DNA of 64,000 nt from Nymphaea colorata (GCF_008831285.2 NC_045140.1:26058131-26122130); one strand, 5' to 3'; positions 24,263-36,742 are shown, counted from the stretch's first letter. Program-made: numbers and translations. The notes: generated by a model not told the origin, from the sequence alone.

Positions 24263-25891
24263 AGGTTTCTAACAAAAGTTTACTATATTTGACGATTTTC
24301 AAATGTTTAATCATTTGGCAACATCTAATAAAAAAGATTTTTACTCAACTTTTTCAAAATTTAGCATTAAAATAAAAAAAAAACCTCTAAATCACTTCGT
24401 ACGGTCGCCATTCTTTCATGTTATGCACCGACACATGAATGGGAACATATCAATAGATATGTTGGGTAAGTGGAAGACCGAAGTGGCACTCCCTTAAAAG
24501 CAAAGCCCAACTCAAAAGAGTGCATTGAGGGGCAGGCTGGGTCACGATGCCTAACATTATCAATTTAATTAACCAACTACTAATCCCTAATATCAGCAAC
24601 TTAATCATAAGGTTTATCTTGTTAACTTAAGTTAACTGTAATTAATGTCATTGATTTATGATATGAATGAAACATTCTTAGTACCTTGAGAGGATGAGGG
24701 AAGGGTGGATACTTCGGCTCTCAACTAGACTTCATGCAGGCGCAGCGAGTTAAAATGGAGGTTACTTGAAGATGATTGGACGGGGTGGGCTCGGCCCTGT
24801 CGCAGATGGGTCCGTAGATGGCTGGGACTTGGTTGCGTGCAGTGGCTCGTCCAAGCCCGAGACATGTCTTTACTTTGACCGACTCGGACAGGTTCGGTAT
24901 TGATGGAATGGGAGCCTGGCCGAGTCAGTAGGCTACCTAGGGCTTGTTGGCGTGGGGATAATTAAAGTTGACTGTATTGGACGAGATTAACCTTTGACTT
25001 TTTTGTGAGGAAATTGGCCGATTTGGCTTTTAGTAAAATCTGACGAATGACAGCTCCTTTTGCGTCCCCGATTAGCGGCTGGATGGCCACTTCGTAATTA
25101 TCGGTTTTGTCAAGGGTGTTCAGAAGGACTGGACCTTGCGTGAGTATCGGCATGATGGCTGCCCTTCTCCCACATCAGAGTCATCACTTAATAACACGTG
25201 AAAAGACCAAATCACCCTCTATGGATCGTTCGAACGGCGAGCACGAGCCCGGATCATGGAGTGGTCGCTAGGTCGAATCCTTCGAGTCAAAGGTTCGGTC
25301 ACCACCTGGGCTAAATGTCGGCCTATAGGCTAGGTTCGGTAGAACTTGAAGTTTTTAGCCAATCTTGTTATTACACTCCCTAGATTCACTAATAGCAACT
25401 GGGTCAAGTTTGAATGTCATTGGCTCGACTAGGCTTTGATTTGACTTAGTAACTACGGGTCCAATCAATTGTTGTTCATGGGCTCATCATCTACACAAGC
25501 AATTCAGAGTCTTGGGACTTCCAAATCCGTAATATGATGTGCCCTGTCAACATCTTGATAGGATTATAGCTCCTCATGTAAGTCCAAGTTGTATTGATTT
25601 GAGAATATATTGAATCAAGCTTAAAAAGTCTTGATTTAGAATTAATAACTTCTCTCAATCTCTCTTTTTTAAAAAAAAATTTATATTGAAGAAATCAAAA
25701 GTCCCTTGATAAAGATCAACTAAGTAGCATACACCTGTCATCATTAACAGCTGTGAACAACTCCTTGCTTTTGAATCTTGTTTGTTCGTCAAGGCTTCAC
25801 ATGTATGTTAATGGAACTGTTTCATTAGATTAATTCTTACTAACCATGAGTTAATTATGTTAAACTGCTTTTCTATCAACGCACATGAAAA

Positions 25892-26232
25892 CATTTCTAC
25901 CAACCGGGGCCCTCCCTTCACCACCTCCATGAATATAGTCTATAGGGTTCATAACTACTCTTCTTATTATAGGACACTTACTTAGCCAGCATTTAGATCT
26001 GATTCTACCTAAACTTGTCCGATTATTGTTGCGCAGTTTTTGGATATCGAACAAAACTCTTTAGATGGTAATCTTAATGTGGCCGATTTACCCTCTTTTG
26101 CAATCAATTTGCTTATAGTACCTCTTGCTGCTCTAGTTAATTGTCCACCAATGGTTTCAAAGTGTTATTTCTATGTTATGTATGGCGGTGCTTAAAGGAA
26201 AGACATAATTGAAGTAGATTCTTCTTTTTATC
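25892..26232 (-). pseudogene. rpl2: Nuclear plastid-DNA fragment: decayed rpl2 exon 2
   Basis: The minus strand translates, with frameshifts and a small deletion, into the second half of chloroplast ribosomal protein L2. Visible pieces include [67 protein letters not shown] and RAPVGR. Upstream, about 26198-26232 resembles the end of the plastid rpl2 group II intron (AAAAAGAAGAATC then ACTTCAA), which points to DNA-mediated plastid transfer rather than a spliced cDNA. A deletion removes about ten codons after GQV. The copy is non-functional. The boundaries are where similarity fades. Confidence 0.85.
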
Positions 26233-27095
26233 AATCAAAACCCAAACAAAGGTACCAGGTAAGAGTGAGTCCGGTTGAGAGACAAGACATTTATCTAGAT
26301 GTTGGAAGGCTTGAACATCTTCAAAGTGTGGGCTCGAAAATTGTGAACCTTGGCTCGTACTGGGCTCGCCAAGTGAAGCCCAGATGGGTTTGCAGGGACA
26401 TTTTAGCCATTACGGAAAAAGAAAAGGCGTAAAAGTGGCCTTTCCCAAAGTCAAAAGGCAAAAGATAAATAAAAAGTTTAAAAAATTGGGGAGGAGAAAA
26501 AGGAGTGCAGTACGGTCAGAAAGCGTGTTGTTGAGTCCTCCCTATAACAACAAAGAAAAAAGAACAGCACCAACACGCAGGCTCTGTGATCGATGCATGA
26601 TCGTCGTCATCAAAGATCGCCTTCACCACCTTCGTCTCATAAATTTTCCTGCCGGACAGGGGGCGAAGATCTCTCGATCCTCACTCTTTTCTTGAATTAT
26701 TAAATCCTGAGCGGCACCAAATATTCTCTCCGTTCTTCTCATATTATCATCATAAATGAGGAGGAGGAATGCCCATTAAACCTTGGACTTTGGAGAGTTC
26801 GCTTCCTCAAGCTGCCATAGCCATTTCTTTCTCCTTTTTAGAGGGATTGATGATACCTGAAGGTGGGAATCCGAAGTCAGGATTCTTTGAGCGGAGGACG
26901 GCAGCGAGTAATTAGTGACAGTGGTTTTCGTGCATCGGTGGTCGGTGTCAAAGGGAGTGCGGGTGGTGGGTGGCGGTGGTGTCTGGTTTGGAGGGCATGG
27001 GAGTGAGAGAGAAGTGGTTTTTAAGAAGTGAGCAGTTTCAAATGAAGTATTTCTGAAGTGAAGAACTGGTCTTTGAGAAGTGGGGTTTTCTGAGG
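26233..27095 (+). promoter_or_regulatory. NPY gene upstream and leader region
   Basis: This stretch separates the rpl2 fragment from the NPY start codon. It has no recognised gene. A weak TATA-like CCTATAACA lies at about 26540. A 48-codon upstream ORF (26769-26915, begins MPIKPWTLESSLPQAA) ends 180 bases before the NPY ATG and would be in the leader if transcription starts near 26570. Confidence 0.35.
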
Positions 27096-30000
27096 ATGAA
27101 GTTTATGAAGCTGGGATCGAAGCCTGATGCCTTTAGTGCAGATGGTAATTCCGTCAAGTAAGTTTGTTTTTCTTCTTGGAAAGAAGTTTAGTTTTTCCTT
27201 TTGTTTTGTTGGTAAGTTGCATCTGCAGAAGTTTGTACTTGTCCAGTGGACTGAAATAGAAGCATAAGATTCATGGTCATGCATGGCGTGCATAAACCTT
27301 TCTCTCTCTCTTTCTATATATATATATATATCTGTCTCTCTTTGTGGTCGGAACTAGTTATGTTCGTCAAATCTTGTGTTTCTTCGTGGTTCCTTTTGGA
27401 GTATGCATATCGAGATATGGATGTTCTGGAGGGTCTCAGTAGCCTAGAGCTATGGACGGTGAGATATATGAACGTTGAACTTTTGTAATTTTATGAGCGT
27501 TGTTCTTTTGGGGAAAAATGAGCTTGTGCTTATGATCGGCGAACTCCTGGTGATTTGGTTGATCATTGAAGAACCGAACGTTGTGCACTTTGTGTTGTAA
27601 ACATATTGTGTTAGTTGTGATTTTTTTTTTTTGGTGGTGAGTTTGGATGGATTTGTTAGTGGAGATTGGTTATTGTACAATACCGTCTTTGGAAGGCAGA
27701 AAGTAGTATTCTTAAAACTGTAGGTTAGGTGAGTGACGAAACATGCTTATTTGTGCTGTTTGAACTTTCAAGCCGTGCTTTCCTGAGGTCCGCAGGGATT
27801 TGTCAGGCCATTGCCAGTGAAAAATTGGGACATACTTTTCTTCCTCTTTTTTTTTTTTGTTTATCATCCACTATCTTATCTTGTTTTTGTCATATAGTAT
27901 TTATATTTTCCGCCTGATTTTTTGGTTGCGTCAATTTTGTGTAGATGGGCCAATTTTGCTGCAAAAGCTGCATTATGCGTGGTCCCATGGTCTTGTTGTT
28001 TTTTTCTACCATTTTCCTTTTCTTGTGTTGTATTGTCTCTGCTTTATGAATCACAACTGGGCAAAAGAGACGCGTATTTTGGTTATAGTAATTGGCTTCA
28101 GATGAAAGAAACCTAAAAAAACACTCATGGCCTTGTTCAACTGTTCATTATGTCCATTCCTTTGTCGGTCATTGAGACAGAATTCTTCATCGTTTCCAAA
28201 GCAAAGTTCCGTTCTTTTTTCTTCTTCCTTTTTTCCTTCATTTGAGAACCTCTCTTTGTGTGGTCTATCAACCCGTCTTGTGCTTTGAAAAATGAAGGGA
28301 ATAAAGTTGCTGGTCTTGGACTTGTGTTCTGCTGTGGGACCAATCTAATTTCTTAGTAGAGCATGGCTCAGTTGTACCAGTCTCGCATGTGCCCTTGGAG
28401 TTCGTGGATGGTCTAGCATTTTAGATTTTTATGCATCAATTATTTTGGATATTCAGCATATCTAGCATCAAGTTGGCACTAGGAGTACAGACAAAAATCG
28501 CATTGTTAATGTATAGTGGGTACATTGGTCTGGGCGGGTTGATTGGCTTCAGGTGTGTGGGCCTTATCTAATTTGTCTGTGGGCTTTATCCTAATTAGAT
28601 TAATTTGCACTGGACGTGGATTCAGTTTGGGGTAGAATACAGCAAACACTGGGTCTAAACCTGGTAACTGCAAATTGGTGCACTTCTGTATATGATGGAG
28701 TCCTGACATCTTAGATTTGAATCTGGTTTGATGTATATTAGGAATTTAGGATTTAAAATGAAATGCCTATGCTGTATGCAGAAATTGTTGGTCACATGGA
28801 TTTGTATTGTATTGCATATTGGAAGTGTTGTCATCAACAATTGATTGGCAGCTTGGGAGTTTGTGTATGTATGATGGGATGAAATATCCATGCTTATAAG
28901 TTATAATAGTCGTGAATTTCCATGATCTCGTCCGATACCTGAATTGTTATCTATTTTATAGTTATTGAGAAATGAGTTTCATTTCCTACCAAAAATGCGA
29001 GGGTGGACCAACATTGTAAAGAGAACTTGGAGGAAATGTAATGTTGATTAAGTGTGCGATGCATCCATGTATAACATTAATGTTCATGTGGGATGTGCAT
29101 GCCGAGTGTAGTATGTCGGCTATAGATTAAACATTTGCTTTTCATGTCATAATGACAAGAATGCATCAAACATTAGAGTGATTTCAATCCAAACTCTTAT
29201 CACTGAATCAAATTTTTTGGCACTTGATTCTAGTTTAGGCGGAGCTGGTAGATGATTATCATTTTAAGATACTAGATCAGTTGTTCATAAGATGTTTCTT
29301 GTTTTTCTCTTGAGAAGCTGACAGGTTCAACAATCCAAGTGGTTCAGTCCAAATGTGTCACCAAACTTGCCCATTAACAAGCTGTTCGCCTCTACAAATT
29401 CATGATACCATAGTTTTTCTTTTCTGAGATCAGATTTTATCCAGATGTAGTTCTTACTATATGTCGTGTAGAAGAACGAGTTGATGAAGCCAACAAGCCA
29501 GGAGCCCAGGATTAACTTTTACCTTCTTTGTTATTAAGTGGTTGAATCTGAATGTGTATTTATCCTTTGGGTGTAGCAAAAGTTGTAACCTGATCAGTAT
29601 TTTATGACAAATGTGATATAACTTAGATTTGCAAGCTCAAAAAATTATTAGTTTCTTGGCGTAGGTCGTATCATCCTTTTCATTGAGGGTGTCCTTGCAT
29701 TCACTATTAATACCTTACATAATCCTTGCAACTGCTGTGGGGACAACATTAAATTTTTTTAAATGATTACGTTAACTTGAACTGGTAATTTATATTTTAT
29801 TGAGCTGAAAGAGCTATATTTGGGAGTCATGGTCATGAACATCCTGTCCTGCTTGTTATTATTCTTTCAAGATAGCTTGATTTCCGATGCTAAAGGTATG
29901 CTTATCATGAGTTTGGATGTTTTTCTGGGTGTCCAATATCGCTGATGCCTGCAGTTGTCTAGAAGAAATTTGCATCACATCATATCACCCCGAAGAAACA

Positions 30001-33000
30001 CTTTCTCTGGTTACATTTTGTATCTTCTATTCTTCTGTTTAAAATTTTTGACCTGTAAGAACAAATTACTTTCTAGTTTCTGTCAAATACGGTATCTTCA
30101 TGGTGCTTTCAGATTGCTGCCTGTAACATGGCATATAATACTCTGGGTAGTCATCCAAATAATCATTCGTTTGGTTATTGAAAAATTGTGCTTGATGTGT
30201 ACCTCAAGCCATCCTTTTCATGTTTAAATATGGATTTGACCTTCTTTGTAAAGTTTAAGTTGTTTATTTTTTTGACAGAAAAAATGGTTTTCTCCTGATT
30301 AACGCATTTTATTAAAATGGTTCCCTTTCTGTCATTAATTTTGATAAATCATGCAGGTTTGTGGCATCGGAGCTAGCAACTGACATAATTGTAGTTGTTG
30401 AAGAAGTGAAATTTCATTTGCACAAGGTAGTGAATTTTCTGTCTGTTTCAATAAATTTTATTGCTTCTGAGATGGGCATCTATGCCAATATTGATGGTCC
30501 AATATCAATGGACATCATCATATTTTTTAAATTGCTAATGAATATGCTTGATTGTTGCTATTTTTTACTCCTTTAGTTCTGTGCAAAAATATATGTATAA
30601 GATACTGTCATTGTATTAGACCTGACCAGGGTCTAAGTAGAAGAGGCCCCTTGTCTCTTTACGAGTCCAATTAGGTGAGTCAGATGTTTTACTCAATATA
30701 ACAGATTTGGGTCGGGTGGACTGGTTAGGATGCTGTAATAAACCCACCCAATTGTGAGGTATATATATTGAAGAAGGGATTTCATTAAACCCTAATCGCA
30801 GAAATAGATACCTATTTTAGAAGTTGGGCCTCTGAGTGCATCTGTAGAGGAGAATGTGTGTGAGTTCTGTTAGCAGAGCTAACACATTCTAACACATTGT
30901 CAGGTCTTTTTGTAGAACAGAAGTTTCCTAGTTTGAATGTCTGCAGGAGGCCAAGTATAGTATACATGAACATAGCTTTATATGGATGAGGCATTAATCC
31001 AAACATATACCTGGACCTCAAAGATCTTTTTTGAATAAATCTCTTCATTTACTACATTATTCCATGCTTATTATCGTGGTCTGATCATATTCAATCTCAT
31101 CTTTCTGTGACCTTATGTTGATATATTGAAGACCTAAATTTTTAGATCCATCCTTAACTTCAATTTCACCTGTTTGATATTTTTGGTGGGATGTGCTTGA
31201 ACAAGTTTAGCCTCTCTATTTGTTTGACAGTGTTGTAAAGGAACTTGTAAATTGCTTGAAATCATGTGTTAGATTTGAATCATGTGATCCTGTTGTTAGG
31301 ACTTAAGTTATTAATTGCATGCATGACTCAAATACATCTTAATTTTGAAATAAGTGGATTGTTGGTTTGAGAGAAAAACTGGTATGCCAAATATTGATTC
31401 TAGCATTTATGTGTTGCACATAGTGAAAAAGTAAAGGGAAGGCGTCAATATTTAGCATGTCAATGGGGGTGAAAACAGATTCTTCAACTTGATTATGCGA
31501 GGCACAGATCAATATCCTGTTTTACCAAAATCTAAAGCTGCAAGTGAAAAGTTGTTGTTTGTGACATCCTAATCATTATGGGCTGTATTTTAAGGAATTA
31601 AGCAACCAGTGCTATTAACGAAGTAACTGGATTTAATTTTTACTTTTTTCTCTCTTGCTTTCCTGCTGCTTTTCTTGTCATTTTTTTCGTTATAATAGAT
31701 TAGCACTTATTTGCCATAGGCAGGCATTCCTAACTCTAAGCTGATAATGAGTGCAGTTCCCTCTTCTGTCCAAAAGCAACCGCTTGCAAAAAATTGTACA
31801 GGAAGCCAATGAGAAGAACGCAGATGAAGTGCAATTGCCTGATTTTCCTGGTGGAGCAAAAACTTTTGAAATTTGTGCCAAGTTCTGCTATGGTATGACA
31901 GTCACCCTTAATGCGTACAATGTGGTTGCAACTCGATGTGCTGCTGAGTACCTTGAGATGAGTGAGGCAGTTGAAAGAGGGAATTTAATCTACAAGATCG
32001 AGGTGTTCCTGAGCTCTAGTATCTTCCGAAGTTGGAAAGATTCCATCATTGTTTTACGGACTGCAAAGACACTTCTGCCATGGTCTGAGGATTTGAAGAT
32101 AGTTGGAAGATGCATAGATTCCATAGCTGCAAAAACATCTGTTGACCCTTCAAAAGTAGATTGGTCCTACTCCTATAATAGGAAAAAAGCTGTTCCTGAT
32201 ATAATATGTGCTGCTGATAATGGAATCATGCTCCAACAGAAGTTTAGTTCACCAGCTCCCAAGGATTGGTGGATTGAGGATATATGTGAACTTGAAATTG
32301 ACCTCTACGAGCGAGTTATGATCTCCATAAAGTCAAAAGGTAGGATGTCTGGGACTGTTATAGGGGAGGCATTGAAGGTATATATCCTCAGATGGCTTCC
32401 TGACTTCATGAATCTCGATGCCCTTGTTTCATCAGATGATTATGCTGAGTTTGCAGAAAGGAATAGGTCATTGGTAGAAACAATAATCTGGTTATTGCCC
32501 ACTGATATGGGTGCTTGCTGTTCATGCACTTTCCTACTTAAGCTTTTGAAAGTGGCTGCCCTTCTTGGAACAAGTGAGGAATCGAGGCAGGATTTGGTGA
32601 GGAGAGTGGGTCTGCAGCTAGATGAAGCCTCAGTTGAGGACCTTCTGATCCCATCTGCAAATGCTGAAGGGACTGTATATGATATTGATCTTGTGCAGAG
32701 CATAGTGGACAAGTTTGTGGCAGCAGATCGAAGCAGAAGAGATCCTTACAACATTCAAAGTAATGAAGGCAGTACTGAACATGATTATGTTACTCATGAC
32801 TCGTGGTTGAATGTTGGTAGATTGATTGATTGTTGTCTTGCTCAAGTAGCCCATGATCCTAATCTCTCCCTTTATAAGTTTATCAGTCTCTCGGAGTCTG
32901 TACCAGATTCGGCGCGACCAGTGCATGATGAGTTGTATAGGGCAATTGATATCTATCTTAAGGTAAGTTCCTTTGGTTTCTTAATCACATTGAAATTCTT

Positions 33001-33786
33001 GGAACCTTCTTGTTGTTATATTTGAACAATGTCTGAGATTCACTCTGTAAATTTGATCACTCGTAATGAATTCTTTAAATCTTCTTGACATTATAGTCAC
33101 ACACTTGTACGGTGCTAAGGTTCTTCCTTTAATTTGGATCATAATTCTTCTGCCTCTTGTGACCTTTTAAAAATAATTTATAGCTTGTTATGATGTTTTT
33201 GTTTTAGGAACATGCTGGATTAACGAAAGGGGAGAAGAAACGAATCTGCAGTTTGATGGATGTTAAAAAGCTTTCCATGGATGCATGTGTTCATGCAGCT
33301 CAGAATGAGCGGCTGCCTCTCAGGGTAGTGGTGCAGGTGCTCTTCTTTGAGCAGGTTAAAGCAGCGGCAACAATGTCAACTCCATCAGCTCATATAAGAG
33401 AGACAAGGCTCATTGAAAATGGCCTGAAGAATAGATCTTGCTCAGTGAAGATTGTAGATGAACGCTGGGAACAGGATCTCAGTGGGTGCCAGGCGCTGAC
33501 GAGGGGGATGTCATCCATGAAGATTCGTGATGATGATAGTGTGAAGAACATAGAAATACAGAACAAGAAGAAGAAACCTCCGAAAAAAATGAGTGGCAAA
33601 GGTGGGTTGCTGTTGCCATCGCGATCGAGAAGGATATTCGACAAACTGTGGGCGAATAAAGGTGGTCACCTCGACGGAAAGAAGTCAGAGAATGTAGGTG
33701 GCTTTCAGAGCCCAATTTCCATGCATCCTGGCGAAGCAAAATCCATCGCATCATCATCAAGGTATAGAAGGTTTTCTGTTTCATAG
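27096..33786 (+). CDS. NPY: BTB-NPH3 family protein, NPY (NAKED PINS IN YUC) type
   Basis: Four exons: 27096-27157, 30357-30426, 31757-32962, 33208-33786. All introns are GT-AG, and 1917 nt give 638 aa. Exon 1 encodes [13 protein letters not shown], the typical NPY start. Exons 2 and 3 carry the BTB domain ([20 protein letters not shown], then [11 protein letters not shown] and [19 protein letters not shown]). An NPH3 domain follows from about residue 190 ([19 protein letters not shown]) into exon 4 ([20 protein letters not shown]). The NPY hallmarks [11 protein letters not shown] and RCAAEYLEM separate it from NPH3 and RPT2. NPY proteins act with AGC kinases and PIN carriers in auxin-controlled organ formation, at the plasma membrane. 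The C-terminal tail is basic and ends RRFSVS, an R-x-S site. NPY2 is close in length, but the member cannot be assigned. Confidence 0.95.
27158..30356 (+). other. Long first intron of NPY gene
   Basis: The 3.2-kb intron splits the BTB-domain coding sequence after 62 coding bases. It starts GTAAGT and ends ATGCAG, phase 2. It contains a CT-TA-CT microsatellite near 27300-27345 and no recognisable gene. Long first introns often hold regulatory elements, but no specific motif was identified. Confidence 0.85.
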
Positions 33787-34448
33787 TAGGTTCCCCCCGC
33801 AGGGGAGCCCCATGGGTTTGTAGTTGTAAAAAGAAAAAAAAGAAAGAAAAAGATCATGGCTGTGAGCGCTTGTGGCTTAGCGCTGTGTGAAATGCTGTTT
33901 TGGAGTTCCACCTTAGGAAGAAACATGTATATGCAAGTGGGCCAAGCAGGTAAGAGGATGATGCAGGTTTCTTTTCTTCTTTGTCTGTATATTGAATGAT
34001 CTCTGTCAATTTCTATTGCATTCCATTACTCCCTCTCTTTCGCTCTCTCTCTTTTTCTCTTCTTTCTCTGTGTGTGTTTGCGAGATTGCCAATCAGGGAA
34101 TGAAATGTTTCAGGTATGTAGGCTCAATCTTGACCGGTGCGTGTGCTTGAATCGGATTCAAAATCTAGGTGGACATCATATATGGAAGTTGACGAACCTT
34201 TTTGTGCCGGCATCCGATGCCTGAATCTGAATTGGCAGTTCTTTTGAATGCTTGAACTGTTTGTTTTTTCCCCTCTGAAACTCGTGGCGAGGGTGAAATC
34301 TGAAACCCAACTGATCTGGGGCACTAATCGCACTCCCTATTTACCAAGATGAATGATCATCTTAGCTATTTATAGAATGAGTAAAATCACTTTCAGTCAC
34401 CTATTTGTAAAAATTGATTGAAATAATTTTTTTTTTGGGATTTGTTTA

Positions 34449-34634
34449 GTGGGTGTTTGGGTAACACTTTAAAACCAAGTTTTGAAAGCAAAAACAGGTT
34501 TTGGGAGTGATCGAGTGCCATCAAACCTGATTCCTTTCTAAGTTATGGGAAAACCAAGTTTTGGAAGTGTCACACAAACAAACAAAAACAAAGTTTTAAA
34601 CTAAGTTAGAGGAGTGTGTCATTCAAACTTACCC
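34449..34634. mobile_element. Tourist-like MITE, candidate 1
   Basis: The left end GTGGGTGTTTGGGTAACAC and the inverted right end GGGTAAGTTTGAATGACAC form imperfect terminal inverted repeats. TTA lies at 34446-34448 and again at 34635-34637, as expected for a PIF/Harbinger-type target duplication. It has no coding capacity. The right-hand TTA is shared with the next element. Confidence 0.5.
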
Positions 34635-34637
34635 TTA

Positions 34638-34823
34638 GGTTGTGTTTGGTAGCCTTAAACTACATAAAAAGGTGTGTTTTGAGAAATCTTCTAGATTTAA
34701 AATCCATACTAGACTTTAAAAGACCAAGGATTTAAGGTTTTTGGGGGAGGGTGTGGTTTGAGATGTAAGATCTTAGGATGTCAAATCACCACGGATCTGA
34801 TCCTAGGTGGAACAAACACAACC
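34638..34823. mobile_element. Tourist-like MITE, candidate 2
   Basis: A 186-bp element with ends GGTTGTGTTTGGTAG and, inverted, GGTTGTGTTTGTTCC (11 of the first 11 bases identical), flanked by TTA at 34635-34637 and 34824-34826. This matches non-autonomous PIF/Harbinger (Tourist) elements. The interior has no open frame. Confidence 0.7.
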
Positions 34824-35062
34824 TTAGGTTTTTTATTTTTTGGGATTTACCAATGAGAGAGAGGTGGATAAAAGAGGCCTTCACGCTCAGGTTTTTTCTT
34901 GATAAAATATTCTACTTATATTTTTCAAGAATTTTAATGTATCATGTATAAAATTTTAGAAAAATACAATTAAATATCTACCAATAAAAAATTTGTGTGT
35001 TAAGTGGTGAAATGCGACACTTAAGTTGAAGGATGCACTGCTGCTATTATTGTTGCCGATAC

Positions 35063-35102
35063 AATCAAGAACCCTCAAGCTAAATCAAGAACCCTCAAGC
35101 TA
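35063..35102. repeat. 20-bp tandem duplication
   Basis: Two exact adjacent copies of AATCAAGAACCCTCAAGCTA. No function is evident. Confidence 0.9.
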
Positions 35103-35321
35103 AAGAGAATGGGGGCCATCGGGCTCTTTTCTGAGCAGTAAGTCGTAAGCCACTGTTCCACTTAGAAAAGGAAAATTAATAACTCAAGCATGAAATAATC
35201 TAATGGATGGTATGCATAGTTGATAGAGATGTTCATTTAACGGCGGAGCCAAAACACGTTTATGCTTTATATATCCCTCTAGGAAAAGGTGGAAATGTTC
35301 AGTTTAATGGATAGGACTTAA

Positions 35322-35560
35322 GACTACATTTGATAGCCTCGGATCTCATGTAGGAGGCTATCACAGATTTTAAACCTTGGATTTTTAACCCATGCTCTGA
35401 CCCCTTCCATCTCATGTCACAAATCTATGGTTTACACAAGTTAACACAAATTTGAGATCCCCAGTTAATAAATTCACTACTTGATTAAGCTGTGGCTTAA
35501 AATCTAATATGGATTTAATGTCGGACTCAAATCTTATGACCGAGACTATCAAACATAGCC
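35322..35560. mobile_element. Tourist-like MITE, candidate 3
   Basis: A 239-bp element. The left end GACTACATTTGATAGCCTCGG and the inverted right end GGCTATGTTTGATAGTCTCGG match at 17 of 21 bases, and TTAA flanks both sides (35318-35321 and 35561-35564). It is a different family from the two elements at 34449 and 34638. A related left end occurs near 9999. Confidence 0.7.
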
Positions 35561-36445
35561 TTAAAAGGATTTTACCAATTGCAAAGGCCGGTTCAGTTTT
35601 TGCTCAAAAAAGAAAAGATTTCTAATATAAAACTTCTAGTTCTCGTATAAAACTTCCATTGTCAACAGCTATGAGCTATGATATAACTTTCCACACTAAC
35701 AATATTAAAAATAGAAGGAAGCCTTTGAATTGTGTTAGAAAATAAGGCCCCTAAGGAATGCTTATCTTAAATTAAGATGCCAAATTAATTATGTCTGCGC
35801 ACATGCAAACACACACACACATACACATATAAAATGAGGCAAATCAATTCAATTTTGTGACTGTTTTTCACGTTTTATCTTTTTATGATCCATTAATCTT
35901 AAGGTAAGAAGAACGACTGTCAAAGGAGAAAAGAAAGAAACAAAGAGAAAAGAAGATTGAGTAGGTGAAAAAGTGAATTGAATTCTTATGAAAATTTTTA
36001 AAACACAATATGAATAACATGTTTGAAAAATAATATATGCTTCAAGTTAATTTCAGTAAAAAGGTTGACTTTTCTGCAAATATTTTTTTAATGTTATAAG
36101 ACCTGTTAATTTTTTGGTAATTAAAAAGCACATTTGGACCTAAAAAATGATGACTTAAAATATATTTCTTACTAAATCACTCTCAAAATTATATCTATAC
36201 ATTTACATTACATGATCTAAAGGCATAGTTTTTGTTCCTAATCTAACTAGTATGAGAGTCTCTCTCTCTCTCTCTCTCTAAAATGTGAGGCTTGTACTGA
36301 AATTGTCAACAACAGGAAAAATATTTTTAAAGACAAATTTCTATGATAAGAAAAACTTTCTTTAACCGCACATCAGGGGAATAATTCGACAGAGCCCTCA
36401 GTTCCTTGGACACGTATATGATAAAAAGCTAAAATTCAGGCACCT

Positions 36446-36742
36446 TCAATTATTGATACACTGATCTGTAAAAACAACCCATTTTCCCGATATCCCCCAA
36501 AAGAACATTTTCTCAGCCTCAGAGTCCAGCGGAAACTTTGGGCTGGGTGGATTCTTTGCCAAAGCTTCCTGTTGGTAAACGATAGTCTTCTTACTGTAGT
36601 AGAAACTGGCCCGAGAGATCATCTGCGGCGAAAGCTCTGGGGACTCCGGCTTCTCTCTGTCGTCCAGCAGCCCCGCCCAATGACGCTGATGTAGAAAGTT
36701 GAAGTCAGAGTACGGCACCTTGGCCACCCAGCAAGAAAGGAA
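36446..36742 (-). other. Unrecognised coding-like frame
   Basis: The minus strand is open from a stop at 36743-36745 to the stop at 36446, without an ATG near its beginning. The translation (contains KVPYSDFNFLHQRHW, LLDDREKPESPELSP and EAEKMFFWGISGKWVVF) has balanced, protein-like composition and higher GC than its surroundings. A TTTAG acceptor-like site abuts its left end, so it could be a last exon or a captured gene fragment. It lies about 115 bases upstream of the EEP start on the opposite strand. I do not recognise the family. Confidence 0.35.

Larger units (their letters stand above)
33787..36445. other. NPY 3' region and MITE-rich intergenic DNA
   Basis: The first few hundred bases should be the NPY 3' untranslated region. 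The rest is AT-rich and holds three MITE-like elements, a 20-bp direct repeat and a CT microsatellite (36259-36279). No coding exon is seen. Confidence 0.5.

Noticed and set aside
26384-26695. 103-aa basic plus-strand frame before NPY
   Set aside because: Lys/Arg-rich translation of A-rich DNA with no domain; better explained as promoter or leader DNA.
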